Shown here: one piece after another, positions 44,501 through 52,828 of the stretch
Position numbering within the stretch: the first letter of the stretch is position 1
Layout: every line of letters begins with the position of its first letter
DNA from: Bosea sp. OAE506
GTDB taxonomy: Bacteria > Pseudomonadota > Alphaproteobacteria > Rhizobiales > Beijerinckiaceae
Length of the DNA stretch: 64,000 nt
Reading direction: 5' to 3'
Assembly: GCF_040546595.1 (NCBI RefSeq)
Contig: NZ_JBEPOB010000001.1
Location: 131,501 to 195,500, forward strand
Notes under the pieces: generated by a model
Database searches by the model: none
Seen by the model: only the letters and a program-made list of their open reading frames with translations
Told to the model about the DNA's origin: nothing
Program-made: the position numbers and the translations under genes

Positions 44501-46382
44501 CATCAACACGCTGGCGGGAGTGCGCGTCGAGGAGCCGGCCGTGTTCGAACGGACCCATGCGCTCATCCTCGAACTGGTGCGAGCCGACCGCATCCAGGGG
44601 CTGCGGATCGACCATATCGACGGCCTCGCAGACCCGGAAGATTATGTCCGGACGCTGCAGGCCCAGGTCGGCCCGGGTTTCTACATCCTCGTCGAGAAGA
44701 TCCTCGGCCATGGCGAGACGCTGCGGCCCTGGCCGATGTCGGGGACCACGGGCTACGAAGTCCTCAACCTGATCGACGGGATCCTGCTCGACCGCGCCGG
44801 AGCGGCGGCGATCGAAGAGAGCTATCGCGAGATCACCGGCCAGCACGACGACTTCGAGGAGTTGCTGCGACGGGCGAAGCGCGAGACGCTGCATGCCAGC
44901 TTCGCCAGTGAGCTGGAAGTGCTGGTGTCGGATCTCGCCCGGCTCGCCCATGGCGACCGGCGCAGCCGCGACTACACGATCCACGCCATGCGCCAGGTGC
45001 TGACGGAGATCATCGAGCGCCTGCCGGTCTATCGCAGCTACATCGCGAGCGAACCGTCGCCCGAGGACCGGACGCTGATCGAGGAGACGGTGGCAGCCGC
45101 CATCGCCGGCACGCCGATGCCGGATACGTCCCTGCACCGGTTCGTCGCCGCACTCCTGCTCGGCGAGGCCGGCGAGGCGATGAGCGCCCCGCCCCCGGCC
45201 GAGCATCTGGAGCGTTTCCGCCGCCGTTTCCAGCAGCTTAGCGGCCCGGTTACCGCCAAGAGCCTGGAGGATACGCTGTTCTACCGCTTCGGCCCGCTGC
45301 TCGCTCTCAACGAGGTCGGCGGCGAACCGAGCCATCACGGCGTCTCGGCGGAGGATTTCCACGCGGCCAACGTGGCGCGTCGCCGCTCCTGGCCGCATGC
45401 GATGATCGCCACCGCCACTCACGACACCAAGCGCGGCGAAGACGGGCGTGCCCGCCTCCTGTCCCTGACGGAGATGCCGCAGCGCTGGGCGGAGGCGAGC
45501 CGGCGCTGGCGCGCGCTCAGCCTGGAACTGGCGCCCGACCGGGCCAGGCCGGATGCGAACGACCGGCAGTTCATTCTCCAGCAATTGCTGGCGTCATGGC
45601 CTGTCGAGCTGCTGGAAGCCGACGATGAGGCGGCGCTCGACGCCTTTCGCGAGCGGATGCAGGCCTGGGTCGAGAAGGCATTGCGCGAAGCCAAGCGCCG
45701 GACGAGCTGGGTCAACCCTCAAGAGGCCTATGAACGGGCAGCCAAGGATCTGATCGCCTCGGCTTTGGCGCAGGGCAGCCCCTTCCTCGCGACCTACCGG
45801 CCGCTGGCGCGCGAGATCGCGCAGCGCGGCATGGTGCGCGGTTTGAGCCGAACGGTTCTGAAGCTGACACTGCCGGGCGTGCCGGACTTCTACCAGGGCA
45901 CCGAGTTCTGGGATCTCTCGCTGGTCGATCCCGACAACCGCCGCCCGGTCGATTACAGCGCGAGGGCGCGTGCGCTGGCGGACGACGCTCATGCGGCTGC
46001 CCTGCTCGCCGCCTGGCCGGACGGGCGGATCAAGCAGCGCATCGTCGCGGCGCTGCTCGCGGACCGTGCGGAATCCCCGCGCCTCTATGCAGAGGGAGAC
46101 TACCAGCCGCTCGCGCTCAACGGCGATCGTGCGGCGGACCTCGTCGGCTTTACGCGCAGCGACCGCTCTGGAACGCTGCTGGTGCTGGCCACCCGGATCG
46201 TGGGCAGCGAAGCGGCCGCCGACGCGCTGCCGCTCGGGCCGCATTGGGCGGGCGTTACGGCTGATGTGGCTGGTGAATGGGAGGATGTCCTGACCGGCGG
46301 GAGGATCGTGACGGGTGACGGTGGGTTACTGGTGGCGGCGGCCTTGGCGCAGTTACCGGTCGCGGTCTTGAGAAAGAGATAA
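41502..46382 (+). CDS. treY: Fused 4-alpha-glucanotransferase and malto-oligosyltrehalose synthase (MalQ-TreY)
   Basis: 1626 residues in one open frame. Residues 1 to about 690: MalQ (GH77) with WGVTAQVYSLRSAENFGIGD, YSPSSRLFLDVQFINPS, nucleophile Asp462 (AVRIDHAFQLERLF), acid/base Glu510 (MVIAEDLGTGP) and VLTTHDLPTFRGWWRG. From about 705 to the end: TreY (GH13) with TYRLQFHAGFTFDDAVAILP, HVYASPIQTARPGSTHGYD, nucleophile Asp1037 (LRIDHIDGLADPED), Glu1065 (YILVEKILGHGE), ATATHDTKRGEDGRAR and LPGVPDFYQGTEFWDL. MalQ would remodel maltodextrins while TreY turns the reducing end into a trehalose unit for TreZ. Joining the two lets one protein lengthen and convert the substrate. No debranching enzyme or treS in the window. 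Confidence 0.95.
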   Translation: MSAPDALVARLADLAGVAADYRDATGALVETSLDARRAVLAGLGLPTDTPAEAQESLKRLMRRHNSLVAPLVVARTQHQAKLRLGPGARAGRTVFTLTDEAGVIREGTTLAVADGASLQIELPALSQGYWRLRVGQGDRKAEGLVISAPERCYEPASLGQGGRSWGVTAQVYSLRSAENFGIGDYGDLAMLAGRAAGLGADFLGLSPVHALFASDFTKVSPYSPSSRLFLDVQFINPSLVPGFAGSAAQRLLETADAQERLAALRAAPLVDRQASWALKLPLLEALWRDGPGGDAGFAAFRAAGGADLQSHALFETLAAHFKAQGAHWVGEWPQSFRDPGSESVSRFAAEHEQRVAFHAWLQYEADRQLGAAQTTACGAGMDVGLFCDLAVGVDRAGSELWASPGRFAPTLSIGAPPDPLGPEGQNWGLPPFDPFAMEEDGLSAFRRMVAAAMRHAGAVRIDHAFQLERLFLIPEGAPASEGAYVAMPFEALLGVLRIESHRARCMVIAEDLGTGPDGFSDSIMAAGLYSYRVLPFEREADSAFKPPVAYPRRALAVLTTHDLPTFRGWWRGLDIDMRQTAGRIASTEASDEQEERARDRNRLTAALTAEDLLPPDSASAEPPVEAACVYLGRSTAALAAIQLEDAAGELNQPNLPGPGTDHPNWQRKLSLDLAELTAPGRSLARLGALFANEGRGGEAHVATALAAPPPRATYRLQFHAGFTFDDAVAILPYLARLGISHVYASPIQTARPGSTHGYDIVDHMRINPELGGEEGFLRLSEALKQEGLGLILDIVPNHMGIGGADNAWWLSVIEWGQLSPHAVTFDIDWERLGANGKLVLPFLGRRYGDALEEGELKLTRDDSGGGFSLWHFEHRFPISPLSYPILLDRVLILAADQARPEYRELLAISSRLRALSENTATAGPDGLVAECEALKRRLERVFAESPGLTEAADRALDLVNGAKGIPESFDTLHRILEMQSYRLANWRVAASDINYRRFFDINTLAGVRVEEPAVFERTHALILELVRADRIQGLRIDHIDGLADPEDYVRTLQAQVGPGFYILVEKILGHGETLRPWPMSGTTGYEVLNLIDGILLDRAGAAAIEESYREITGQHDDFEELLRRAKRETLHASFASELEVLVSDLARLAHGDRRSRDYTIHAMRQVLTEIIERLPVYRSYIASEPSPEDRTLIEETVAAAIAGTPMPDTSLHRFVAALLLGEAGEAMSAPPPAEHLERFRRRFQQLSGPVTAKSLEDTLFYRFGPLLALNEVGGEPSHHGVSAEDFHAANVARRRSWPHAMIATATHDTKRGEDGRARLLSLTEMPQRWAEASRRWRALSLELAPDRARPDANDRQFILQQLLASWPVELLEADDEAALDAFRERMQAWVEKALREAKRRTSWVNPQEAYERAAKDLIASALAQGSPFLATYRPLAREIAQRGMVRGLSRTVLKLTLPGVPDFYQGTEFWDLSLVDPDNRRPVDYSARARALADDAHAAALLAAWPDGRIKQRIVAALLADRAESPRLYAEGDYQPLALNGDRAADLVGFTRSDRSGTLLVLATRIVGSEAAADALPLGPHWAGVTADVAGEWEDVLTGGRIVTGDGGLLVAAALAQLPVAVLRKR

Positions 46383-46910
46383 GCAGCAGCGGCTGTACCG
46401 CATGGGAGAACCGGCGCGGCCAGTTCGCAGCCCCGACAAGATCGACAACGGGATCAGCGGGCGGAAGGGATCCGCCAGGTGTCAGCCTCGGAAGAAAGGG
46501 TTGCGCGTCCAGGCCAGGTGTTTCCCCGCGCGACAGGTACGCGCCATCAGGCGCGGCAGGTCCTCAGCGAGACACCGCGCCAGGTGCACCTCTTCCCGGG
46601 AATGCGCGCGCCCAACCAATCCTCAGAGCGTCGCCTTGTCGCTGATGCACGCCTCGATCATCGAGGCCCGTGTTCGGTTTGATGAAGATGCAGTTCGATC
46701 CTCTCCCGCAGTTCGGGAGTGCGCGATGCGGCCAGCCATCGCCGTATCGTCGCCGCTGTTGTCCCATCTCATCGCGTCGCGCACCTACTCCATCAGTCAT
46801 CTCTGCGACGGCGGTGGATGGACGCCCTTCCTAGGTTGCGATTGCGGCGCGCAGAACGGCGGGCACTTCCCGGCGGCGGCCTTCGGCCGACGTTCAGGAC
46901 AGCGAACGTG
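46383..46910. other. Stretch without a supported gene
   Basis: No frame carries a recognisable domain. It may hold the 3' untranslated end of the trehalose operon; no clear terminator hairpin found. Confidence 0.4.
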
Positions 46911-47351
46911 ACAGGTCGCTTGCCCGCTCGGGGCTCGAGCCTTGATCTCGCTCATCGGGCGCTTCGATTGGCATGCCCTCGTCGAGGATGGACGTTACGC
47001 TCGGCAGCATGGCTGCGTTGGTGTTGCAGCCTGAGGGCCGGATCCAGTCACTGCACCGATGGCGCCTCCAACCGCGGCCGCCGTCCCGGCGCCGATGATG
47101 GTCGAAGCGAGCCAACCGATGGCAACGACGGGACCGAGACCGGGAATCGTCACCATGCCGAGACCAGCCAGGAGCCCGGAGGCACCCCCTGCGACACCGC
47201 CAATGGCCGCTCCCCGTGCGGCTTGATCGTCACCAGTCTGCTGACGGCCGATCAGCTGATATGGTCGGCGGGTATACCGGCCGCCTCGAGCCGCAGGGCG
47301 ACATTGCGGGCGTCCTCGAAATTCGCATAGGTCCGGTTCACGACGTCCATG
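46911..47351 (-). pseudogene. General stress protein (YflT-type), frameshifted copy
   Basis: From ATG 47351: MDVVNRTYANFEDARNVALR, then LEAAGIPADHIS. One base is missing at about 47255 (CAGCTGATCGG for CAGCCTGATCGG); the continuation is LIGRQQTGDDQAARGAAIGG, GASGLLAGLGMVTIPGLGPV and VAIGWLASTIIGAGTA. The expected RRGGT segment is again absent or scrambled and the tail (MPIEAPDERDQGSSPERASD) is in a third frame. Last member of the minus-strand group starting at 48870. Confidence 0.78.
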
Positions 47352-47395
47352 GCAGTCTCCAGATGCGAGCAGGGCGTTGACGGGCCGGAAATCGA

Positions 47396-47935
47396 TCAGC
47401 CTTCGCGCGCGACATCGACGCGGCCACCAGGTGTGAGGTCGGGATTCTGATCGGGCGCCATTGAGCCGACGCGCCCAGAGACCCCGATACCGTGCTTGTA
47501 GGAGAGGCTGCCGCCGAGCCAGCCGCCGATCAGGAGCAGCACGACGACGACGCCCGAGAGATAGGGTCCGGCTCCGACCCAGAGGCCTTCTGCCTCCCAG
47601 CGGAGCTTGAGATTGGCGAGCGATGCGATCATCGCCAGCACATTGGCGCCTGCATGAGCCCAGAGCGCCCCCGCCGACCGGGCCCGCTGCAGCGAGGCGG
47701 CCTCCAGAGCCCCGAGCAGGGCCGCGAGCAGCCCGGTCAAAAGCCCAACCGCGAGGAGCGTGAAGGATAAGCGCGACCAGAACGTGTCGAGGGTCGAAAG
47801 ATAAGCCAGGTCTCCCGCCAGCACGCCGATGAAGCAGACCATCGGAAAGGGCACGATCATCGGATGCAGCGGATGACCCATAATGGCGACAACGGAGCCG
47901 CTGCCATTGGGATAATGCCTGTCATTACGGTCCAT
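47396..47935 (-). CDS. DUF2231 membrane protein
   Basis: 179 residues: GHPLHPMIVPFPMVCFIGVL (family hallmark GHP-x-HP-x-x-x-x-FP), four membrane helices (LSFTLLAVGLLTGLLAALLG, AGANVLAMIASLANLKLRW, YLSGVVVVLLLIGGWLGGSL) and a polar tail. Inner-membrane protein; some relatives bind haem, which the two His in the first motif would allow. 10 bases after the DUF4142 gene, same operon. Confidence 0.9.
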   Translation of the reverse strand: MDRNDRHYPNGSGSVVAIMGHPLHPMIVPFPMVCFIGVLAGDLAYLSTLDTFWSRLSFTLLAVGLLTGLLAALLGALEAASLQRARSAGALWAHAGANVLAMIASLANLKLRWEAEGLWVGAGPYLSGVVVVLLLIGGWLGGSLSYKHGIGVSGRVGSMAPDQNPDLTPGGRVDVAREG

Positions 47936-47945
47936 GTTGTCGCTC

Positions 47946-48491
47946 CTACTGAACGTCCTGTTTCAGAACCTCGAGCGTGGCGAGATGCTCCTTGATGTGA
48001 CCACGCGCCAGCATCGCGACCGCCTTGAAGACCGGCTCCTGCGCCTTGGCGAGGTAGCGCTCCTGAAGGGTTAGAAGCTCGCGGTGGGTGCCGATCTGGT
48101 GGTTGACATAGGCCTGGTCGAAGCCCGCGCTGAGCTGGCGCATGCGGTCAAGTTCCTGGCGCTGCTCCAACTTCGGCTGGATCTGAGGCGCGACGCTGTT
48201 GCGCCCTTCGCTCAGGCTGGCCAGTACGGTGGCAAGCGTTTCCTGCTCGGCAACCTCGGCGTCGGCGAAGCGCTTCACCGCGGGGTTCTGCGCCTTCTCC
48301 AAAGCCAGACGGCTCATGTCGAGGGAGGCAGCGCCGTAAGAAAGTGTCGCTGCCGCATGCTGCAGTTCGTCGTCCCGGCCCCCCGTAGCCTGGGCGCGCG
48401 CGTCGACAGGGGCCGTGGCTGCTGCGGCCATCGCAAGAGCCAGAAGGGCGCGACGCGGCAGAAGCGGAAGAGGATCATTAATGAACGTCAT
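47946..48491 (-). CDS. DUF4142 exported protein
   Basis: 181 residues from ATG 48491 (GAGG upstream). Signal peptide LPRRALLALAMAAAATAPVD then ARAQA, then the helical DUF4142 domain: GAASLDMSRLALEKAQNPAV, KRFADAEVAEQETLATVLAS, YVNHQIGTHRELLTLQERYL. Periplasmic. In the minus-strand operon PepSY-like, DUF4142, DUF2231. Confidence 0.88.
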   Translation of the reverse strand: MTFINDPLPLLPRRALLALAMAAAATAPVDARAQATGGRDDELQHAAATLSYGAASLDMSRLALEKAQNPAVKRFADAEVAEQETLATVLASLSEGRNSVAPQIQPKLEQRQELDRMRQLSAGFDQAYVNHQIGTHRELLTLQERYLAKAQEPVFKAVAMLARGHIKEHLATLEVLKQDVQ

Positions 48492-48546
48492 GCGGCACCT
48501 CACAGGTGGTTCGATAGCGGGGCCTCGGCGGCCGGCCATCGCGCGC

Positions 48547-48870
48547 TCAGGGCTGGGTTCGCAGGATCGCCCCGCGATAATCGAGACCGACGGTGACAAG
48601 GGCCTCGCCATAGCGGGCTTTGCCGCGCCAGATGCCGCTCTCGTCCTTGGTGAGGCCGGTGACCTCTGAATAACCAGAGCGCTCGAGGCGATCGCGCGCC
48701 TGTTCCTGCGTGAAACTGTTGGAGCCGGCGCGAAGCTCGCTGGTTGCCGGGCCCCCGTCCGGCGGCGGGCCGGACGGCACGACCTGCGCATCCACCGACG
48801 CCACGAAGCCCAGCAGCGCCGCGAGCACCAAGCTCGTCGTCGCCACATATGCTGTACTGCGACCGTTCAT
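48547..48870 (-). CDS. Small exported PepSY-like protein
   Basis: 107 residues: signal peptide (ATTSLVLAALLGFVASVDAQ), Pro-rich spacer, then NSFTQEQARDRLERSGYSEV, TGLTKDESGIWRGKARYGEA and LVTVGLDYRGAI, the same core as 23979-24272. First gene of an operon of exported or membrane stress proteins. Confidence 0.85.
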   Translation of the reverse strand: MNGRSTAYVATTSLVLAALLGFVASVDAQVVPSGPPPDGGPATSELRAGSNSFTQEQARDRLERSGYSEVTGLTKDESGIWRGKARYGEALVTVGLDYRGAILRTQP

Positions 48871-48928
48871 GTCGGTCCCTTTCCTCAGAAGGGCGCCTCA
48901 AACGGCCGGCCCTGACCTGTCCCTCACC

Positions 48929-48953
48929 TACGCCCCATTCGCAGCGCAGTTCC
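48929..48953 (-). promoter_or_regulatory. Near-consensus EcfG promoter
   Basis: Minus strand GGAAC (48953-48949), 16-base spacer, CGTA (48932-48929), 58 bases before the PepSY-like start. Last base of the -10 differs. Confidence 0.5.
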
Positions 48954-48972
48954 CGCTCGGCCACGTCCTGCC

Positions 48973-49878
48973 TCAGGCAGGTTGCGCGGGTAAATCGTTA
49001 TGGATCGCCGTCGCGGCGACGGCGGCGTGGCCGAGAGCGACGGAAATCTGATGGAGGTCCGAGACGACATCGCCCGCCGCGTAGAGCCCCTGCACGGTCG
49101 CCCTGTTATGGGCATCGACCACGAGGCAGCCTTCCGGGTCGATCGCGGCGCCCAGCGGTTTAGCGAGCGCTGAACCTTTCGAAGCGCCCATGGCGGGGTA
49201 GATCGTGTCGAAGACGCCCCGGCCGCCGTCGGCGAAGGTCACCGCCAGGCCATTGCGCTCCCGCTGCAGAGCAGCTCCCGATGCGGCCGCGCGGACCGCC
49301 ACGCCGAGATTCGCAAGGTCGCTTTCTAGCGCTTGGGTCCCCGGCGCCAGCCATTCGTCGGTCGTCGCCACGGTCACCCGCTCAGAGAACGTTCGCAGGA
49401 AGCGTGCCTTGGGGCCGGCATGCTGCAGCGGACCGATGACGCACAGCGACTGCCCCTGAACGTCGTACCCGTCGCAGATCGGGCAATAGCGCAGCAGTCC
49501 CGCCCGGACCGCTTCGTCATGATCGTCGATCGGAGGGTGCAGATCGCGGATACCGGTCGCGATGAGCACGCTGGCGGCGGATACCTCGGCCCTCGCTGTA
49601 ACCAGACGCCATCCCGCATCCTCGCGCACGAGCCTCAGCACCTCTTCGTGCCGAGGGACAAGATGGTAGCGAGACAGCTGCCGGGCCAGCGAGGTCAACA
49701 GATCATGCCCAGAAACGCCTTCCGCGAAGCCGGCACAATTATAGGAGCGGGGAATGAGTTTCGATCGGCTGGCGCCGGTGTCGAAGATCGCGACGCGCCG
49801 GCGGAAGCGGGCGAGATAGAGCGCCGCCGTGAGGCCCGCAGGTCCCCCGCCGATGATGACACAATCGAGCTGCGGCAT
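48973..49878 (-). CDS. Thioredoxin-reductase-like FAD-dependent oxidoreductase
   Basis: 301 residues. FAD-binding CVIIGGGPAGLTAALYLARF at the N-terminus, redox Cys pair in LLRYCPICDGYDVQG (C-x-x-C), a modified NAD(P) site (SLCVIGPLQHAGPKARFLRT, in which the GxGxxA pattern is not intact) and the second FAD motif GLYAAGDVVSDLHQISVALG. Length and CxxC position are those of TrxB-like proteins, but the changed pyridine-nucleotide site suggests a different electron donor, as in ferredoxin-dependent relatives. Partner unknown. Confidence 0.88.
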   Translation of the reverse strand: MPQLDCVIIGGGPAGLTAALYLARFRRRVAIFDTGASRSKLIPRSYNCAGFAEGVSGHDLLTSLARQLSRYHLVPRHEEVLRLVREDAGWRLVTARAEVSAASVLIATGIRDLHPPIDDHDEAVRAGLLRYCPICDGYDVQGQSLCVIGPLQHAGPKARFLRTFSERVTVATTDEWLAPGTQALESDLANLGVAVRAAASGAALQRERNGLAVTFADGGRGVFDTIYPAMGASKGSALAKPLGAAIDPEGCLVVDAHNRATVQGLYAAGDVVSDLHQISVALGHAAVAATAIHNDLPAQPA

Positions 49879-50370
49879 AATGGCCCTTCCGACACGGACG
49901 ATGAACGCTCAACTTGGCCGGGCACCTGCCGGTCCGACATCGCCCGCTGGCTTCTCGACCCTCTGACCAAAGCTTTGGCCTTGGGCATAGAGCGCCGGGA
50001 CCGGCTCAGAATGCCGCCTGATCGGCCCTCCAAGGGACGCTGGATCCGGGATCGGGACCACGCGATTCCCCCCACGCGAACCCGACCGTAGACCCGCAGT
50101 TCCAGCAGGGCCTTGTCACGAGCATGATAGACATCTCGAACGCGCAGGCGCGATCTGTCTGCCGCGGCGGCAGAGCACCGACTCGTCGCGTGCGCAAGGA
50201 CCACATCCGGCGGGTGGGACGGCTTGAAACCGTGATCGCCGCCCGCCGTTGCTCCAACAGGCGGTGTACCTTGCCGAGGCGCACAGCTTTCGAGGATTGG
50301 AGGCCATGAGCAATAGCGACACGCTAACTGACCACAAGGCGATCAGGAACTTCATCCGGCGAGCTGGGGC
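49879..50370. other. Stretch without a supported gene
   Basis: Short Arg-rich frames exist on both strands, none with domain or signal. It should hold promoters for the flanking divergent genes; no GGAAC-N16/17-CGTT is present. Confidence 0.4.
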
Positions 50371-50607
50371 ATGAGCGATCTCGCGGCTCTGCGCCGTCTC
50401 ACCATCATCGGAGAGCGGGTCATGAAGCGCGCTGAGAGCGAAGGCGTCTCCGTGATCGACGCGCAGGATGATCCACTGCTGCGGTGCTATGCTGCGACTG
50501 GCCTTCTGGGCGCCGCACTCGGCGAGTTGCAGGGCAGCGTGGCCCGACAGGTCGCGATCGAGACGATACAGGCGGCGCTCACCTCGGTAGAAGGGCTGGA
50601 TTCATGA
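50371..50607 (+). CDS. Small hypothetical protein
   Basis: 78 residues: MSDLAALRRLTIIGERVMKR, then GLLGAALGELQGSVARQVAI, helical. First of three genes linked by ATGA overlaps (50604 and 50744), ending in the cinA-type gene. Unrecognised. Confidence 0.6.
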   Translation: MSDLAALRRLTIIGERVMKRAESEGVSVIDAQDDPLLRCYAATGLLGAALGELQGSVARQVAIETIQAALTSVEGLDS

Positions 50608-50747
50608 ACACAGGGCGGTGCAAGCCCCTGGCCGAGCCTGCCGATCCGCTCATAGGTCCTTGGTTGCGCCGCCCGCAGAAAGGTGACGGCGAGGGTGGCG
50701 GCCGAGGCAGTGCCATCCACTGCACAAGCTGGGACAGCGCGGCATGA
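50604..50747 (+). CDS. 47-residue hypothetical protein between two ATGA overlaps
   Basis: MNTGRCKPLAEPADPLIGPW, then LRRPQKGDGEGGGRGSAIHC. It starts inside the stop of the gene before and its stop overlaps the start of the next, which is unlikely by chance. Pro/Gly-rich with two cysteines; could be a coupling leader rather than a functional protein. Confidence 0.45.
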   Translation: MNTGRCKPLAEPADPLIGPWLRRPQKGDGEGGGRGSAIHCTSWDSAA

Positions 50748-51262
50748 CGAGTGACCCGTCTCAAGATACGAGCGACAAGGCCGTCGAAGCCGCCTCCCAA
50801 CGCGTGCTCGATGCGCTTCGTGTAAGGAATTGGCGGCTGGCCACCGCGGAGTCCTGCACGGCGGGACGATTGGCCGGAGCGCTTGCAGCCGGCAACGGCG
50901 CCGGAGCTGCGTTACAGGGCGGCTTCGTCTGCTACAGCAAGGACGCCAAGGTCCGGATGCTGGGCCTTCCTCCCGAGACGCTGCAGTCCAGCACCGGCGC
51001 CGTGACGGAAACGGTGGCACGGCTGATGGCGGAGAACGCACGTCAGCGCTCTGGCGCCGAGATCGCCGTCGCCGTGACAGGCGTGCTCGGCCCTTCCTGC
51101 GATGAGGATGGCAATCCCGTCGGGCTGGTCGAAATCGCCTGCGCCCGTGCAGGTACAACGCGGCACCGCCGCAATCACTGGCTGGAGGCCGCGCCCGACA
51201 TCCTGATCAGCGCGACGATCCTGTCCGCGCTCGAACTCGTCGCCGAAATGCTGGCCGACTGA
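50744..51262 (+). CDS. CinA-family nicotinamide-nucleotide amidohydrolase (PncC-type)
   Basis: 172 residues. CinA C-terminal domain: LATAESCTAGRLAGALAAG (catalytic Ser in ESCTGG-like motif), GGFVCYSKDAKVRMLGL, VTETVARLMAENARQRSGAE and AVAVTGVLGPSCDEDGNPVG. PncC enzymes deamidate nicotinamide mononucleotide in NAD salvage and repair. In this copy ESCTAG replaces the usual ESCTGG and TGVLGP the usual TGIAGP, so specificity may differ. Confidence 0.88.
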   Translation: MTSDPSQDTSDKAVEAASQRVLDALRVRNWRLATAESCTAGRLAGALAAGNGAGAALQGGFVCYSKDAKVRMLGLPPETLQSSTGAVTETVARLMAENARQRSGAEIAVAVTGVLGPSCDEDGNPVGLVEIACARAGTTRHRRNHWLEAAPDILISATILSALELVAEMLAD

Positions 51263-51622
51263 ACTCGCCCAGCCAAACCTATCTGCACGGACTTCCTTAC
51301 CCTGCCACTTGTCGAAACACGCGCCCGAAAGGTCGAAGGGCACCCGAAGGCCAATCTTCAAAAAATCCTGCCTGAAGCTTGGCGCTCACCGCACATGCGC
51401 GATGGATATCAGCGCTCTCGGCGCCGCCTATGCGATCACGTGCTGCGCCTTTGCCTGGACAGCTTACATGCATGGCGAAGATCAAATCACCGCTGCCGCT
51501 GATTAATCGGCATCCGCCCGGGGCTCGCTTGCTTCATCCGCTCAAGCTGATGCGTGTTGATGGCGGGAGAGGATGGCACAGACGCTCGTCCTCGCGCCAA
51601 AAGCGACTTTATAGCTGCGCGA
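51263..51622. other. Stretch without a supported gene
   Basis: A 34-residue hydrophobic frame at 51402 (MDISALGAAYAITCCAFAWT) is possible but has no ribosome-binding site. Nothing else seen. Confidence 0.35.
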
Positions 51623-52795
51623 TCAGGGCTTCATCATAACCTTGATGCAGCCGTCCTGCTTATCGCGAAACGTCTGGTAGAGGTCTGGCCCTTCTTCCAG
51701 AGAAGCCCGATGGGTGATCACGAAGGAGGGATCGATCTCGCCGGACACGACCTTCTCCAGCAGCGGCGCCAGATAGCGATGGGTGTGGGTCTGGCCGGTG
51801 CGGATGGTGATGCCCTTGTTCATCAGCGCACCGAAGGGGATCTTGTCGAGGAAGCCGATATAAACGCCCGGCACCGAAATCGTGCCCCCCTTGCGACAAC
51901 ACATGATCGCCTCGCGCAGCACATGGGGCCGATCGGTGCCGAGATAGAGCGAGGCCTTGACCTTGTCGACGACGGCGTCGATGGCGCCGCCGGCATGGGC
52001 TTCCGTCCCGACGGCATCGATGCAGCGGTCGGGGCCGCGTCCGCCAGTCATCTCCATCAGCTGGTCGTAGACTTTGACCTTGTCAAAATCGATCGTCTCG
52101 GCCCGGCCGTGCTGATGGGCCATCGCCAGCCGCTCGGGCACGTTGTCGATGGCGATGACGCGTCCGGCGCCCAACATCCAGGCGCTCTGGATGGCGAACT
52201 GGCCGACGGGGCCGCAGCCCCAGACCGCGACAGTGTCGCCGGGCTCGATCTCGGCATTCTCCGCGGCCATGTAGCCGGTCGGGAAGATGTCGGAGAGAAA
52301 CAGCGCCATCTCGTCATCGAGCCCGTCGGGCACCTTGATGTGGCCGACGTCGCCGTAGGGCACCCGCAGATACTCCGCCTGCCCGCCGGCGAACCCGCCC
52401 AGCATGTGAGAATAGCCGAACAGGCCTGACGGCGAGTGGCCCATCGCGGCGGCTGCCATCTTGGCGTTGGGGTTGGAGCGGTCGCAGAGCGAGAAGAGCT
52501 GCTTGCGACAGAAGAAGCAGTCGCCGCAGGCGATGTTGAACGGCACGACGATGCGCTCGCCCACCTTGAGATTGGTCACGGCACGCCCGACCTCGACGAC
52601 CTCGCCCATGGTCTCGTGGCCGAGGATGTCACCGCTCTCCATGGTCGGCATATAGCCGTCATAGAGATGCAGATCCGAGCCGCAGATCGCGCAGGCGGTG
52701 ACCTTGATGATGACGTCGCGGTCGTCCTGCAATTGGGGATCGGGCACCGTGTCGCAACGGATGTCGCCCTTGCCGTGCCAGCACAACGCCCTCAT
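51623..52795 (-). CDS. Zinc-dependent alcohol dehydrogenase (MDR family)
   Basis: 390 residues from ATG 52795 (GGAGGTGACC directly upstream). Catalytic zinc ligands in [14 protein letters not shown] and [13 protein letters not shown], structural zinc cysteines in [17 protein letters not shown], and a Rossmann fold ([20 protein letters not shown]). The insertion [20 protein letters not shown] places it near the formaldehyde dismutase/FdhA-like group often annotated as glutathione-independent formaldehyde dehydrogenase. Substrate uncertain. Exact EcfG-type promoter upstream. Confidence 0.9.
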   Translation of the reverse strand: MRALCWHGKGDIRCDTVPDPQLQDDRDVIIKVTACAICGSDLHLYDGYMPTMESGDILGHETMGEVVEVGRAVTNLKVGERIVVPFNIACGDCFFCRKQLFSLCDRSNPNAKMAAAAMGHSPSGLFGYSHMLGGFAGGQAEYLRVPYGDVGHIKVPDGLDDEMALFLSDIFPTGYMAAENAEIEPGDTVAVWGCGPVGQFAIQSAWMLGAGRVIAIDNVPERLAMAHQHGRAETIDFDKVKVYDQLMEMTGGRGPDRCIDAVGTEAHAGGAIDAVVDKVKASLYLGTDRPHVLREAIMCCRKGGTISVPGVYIGFLDKIPFGALMNKGITIRTGQTHTHRYLAPLLEKVVSGEIDPSFVITHRASLEEGPDLYQTFRDKQDGCIKVMMKP

Positions 52796-52828
52796 GGTCA
52801 CCTCCCGACGAATGGTCCTTTGGAGGCC

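Noticed and set aside
44157..45584. 475-codon open frame on the minus strand opposite the TreY half of the fusion
   Set aside because: Same reason: antisense to conserved TreY motifs, with no signal, domain or ribosome-binding site.
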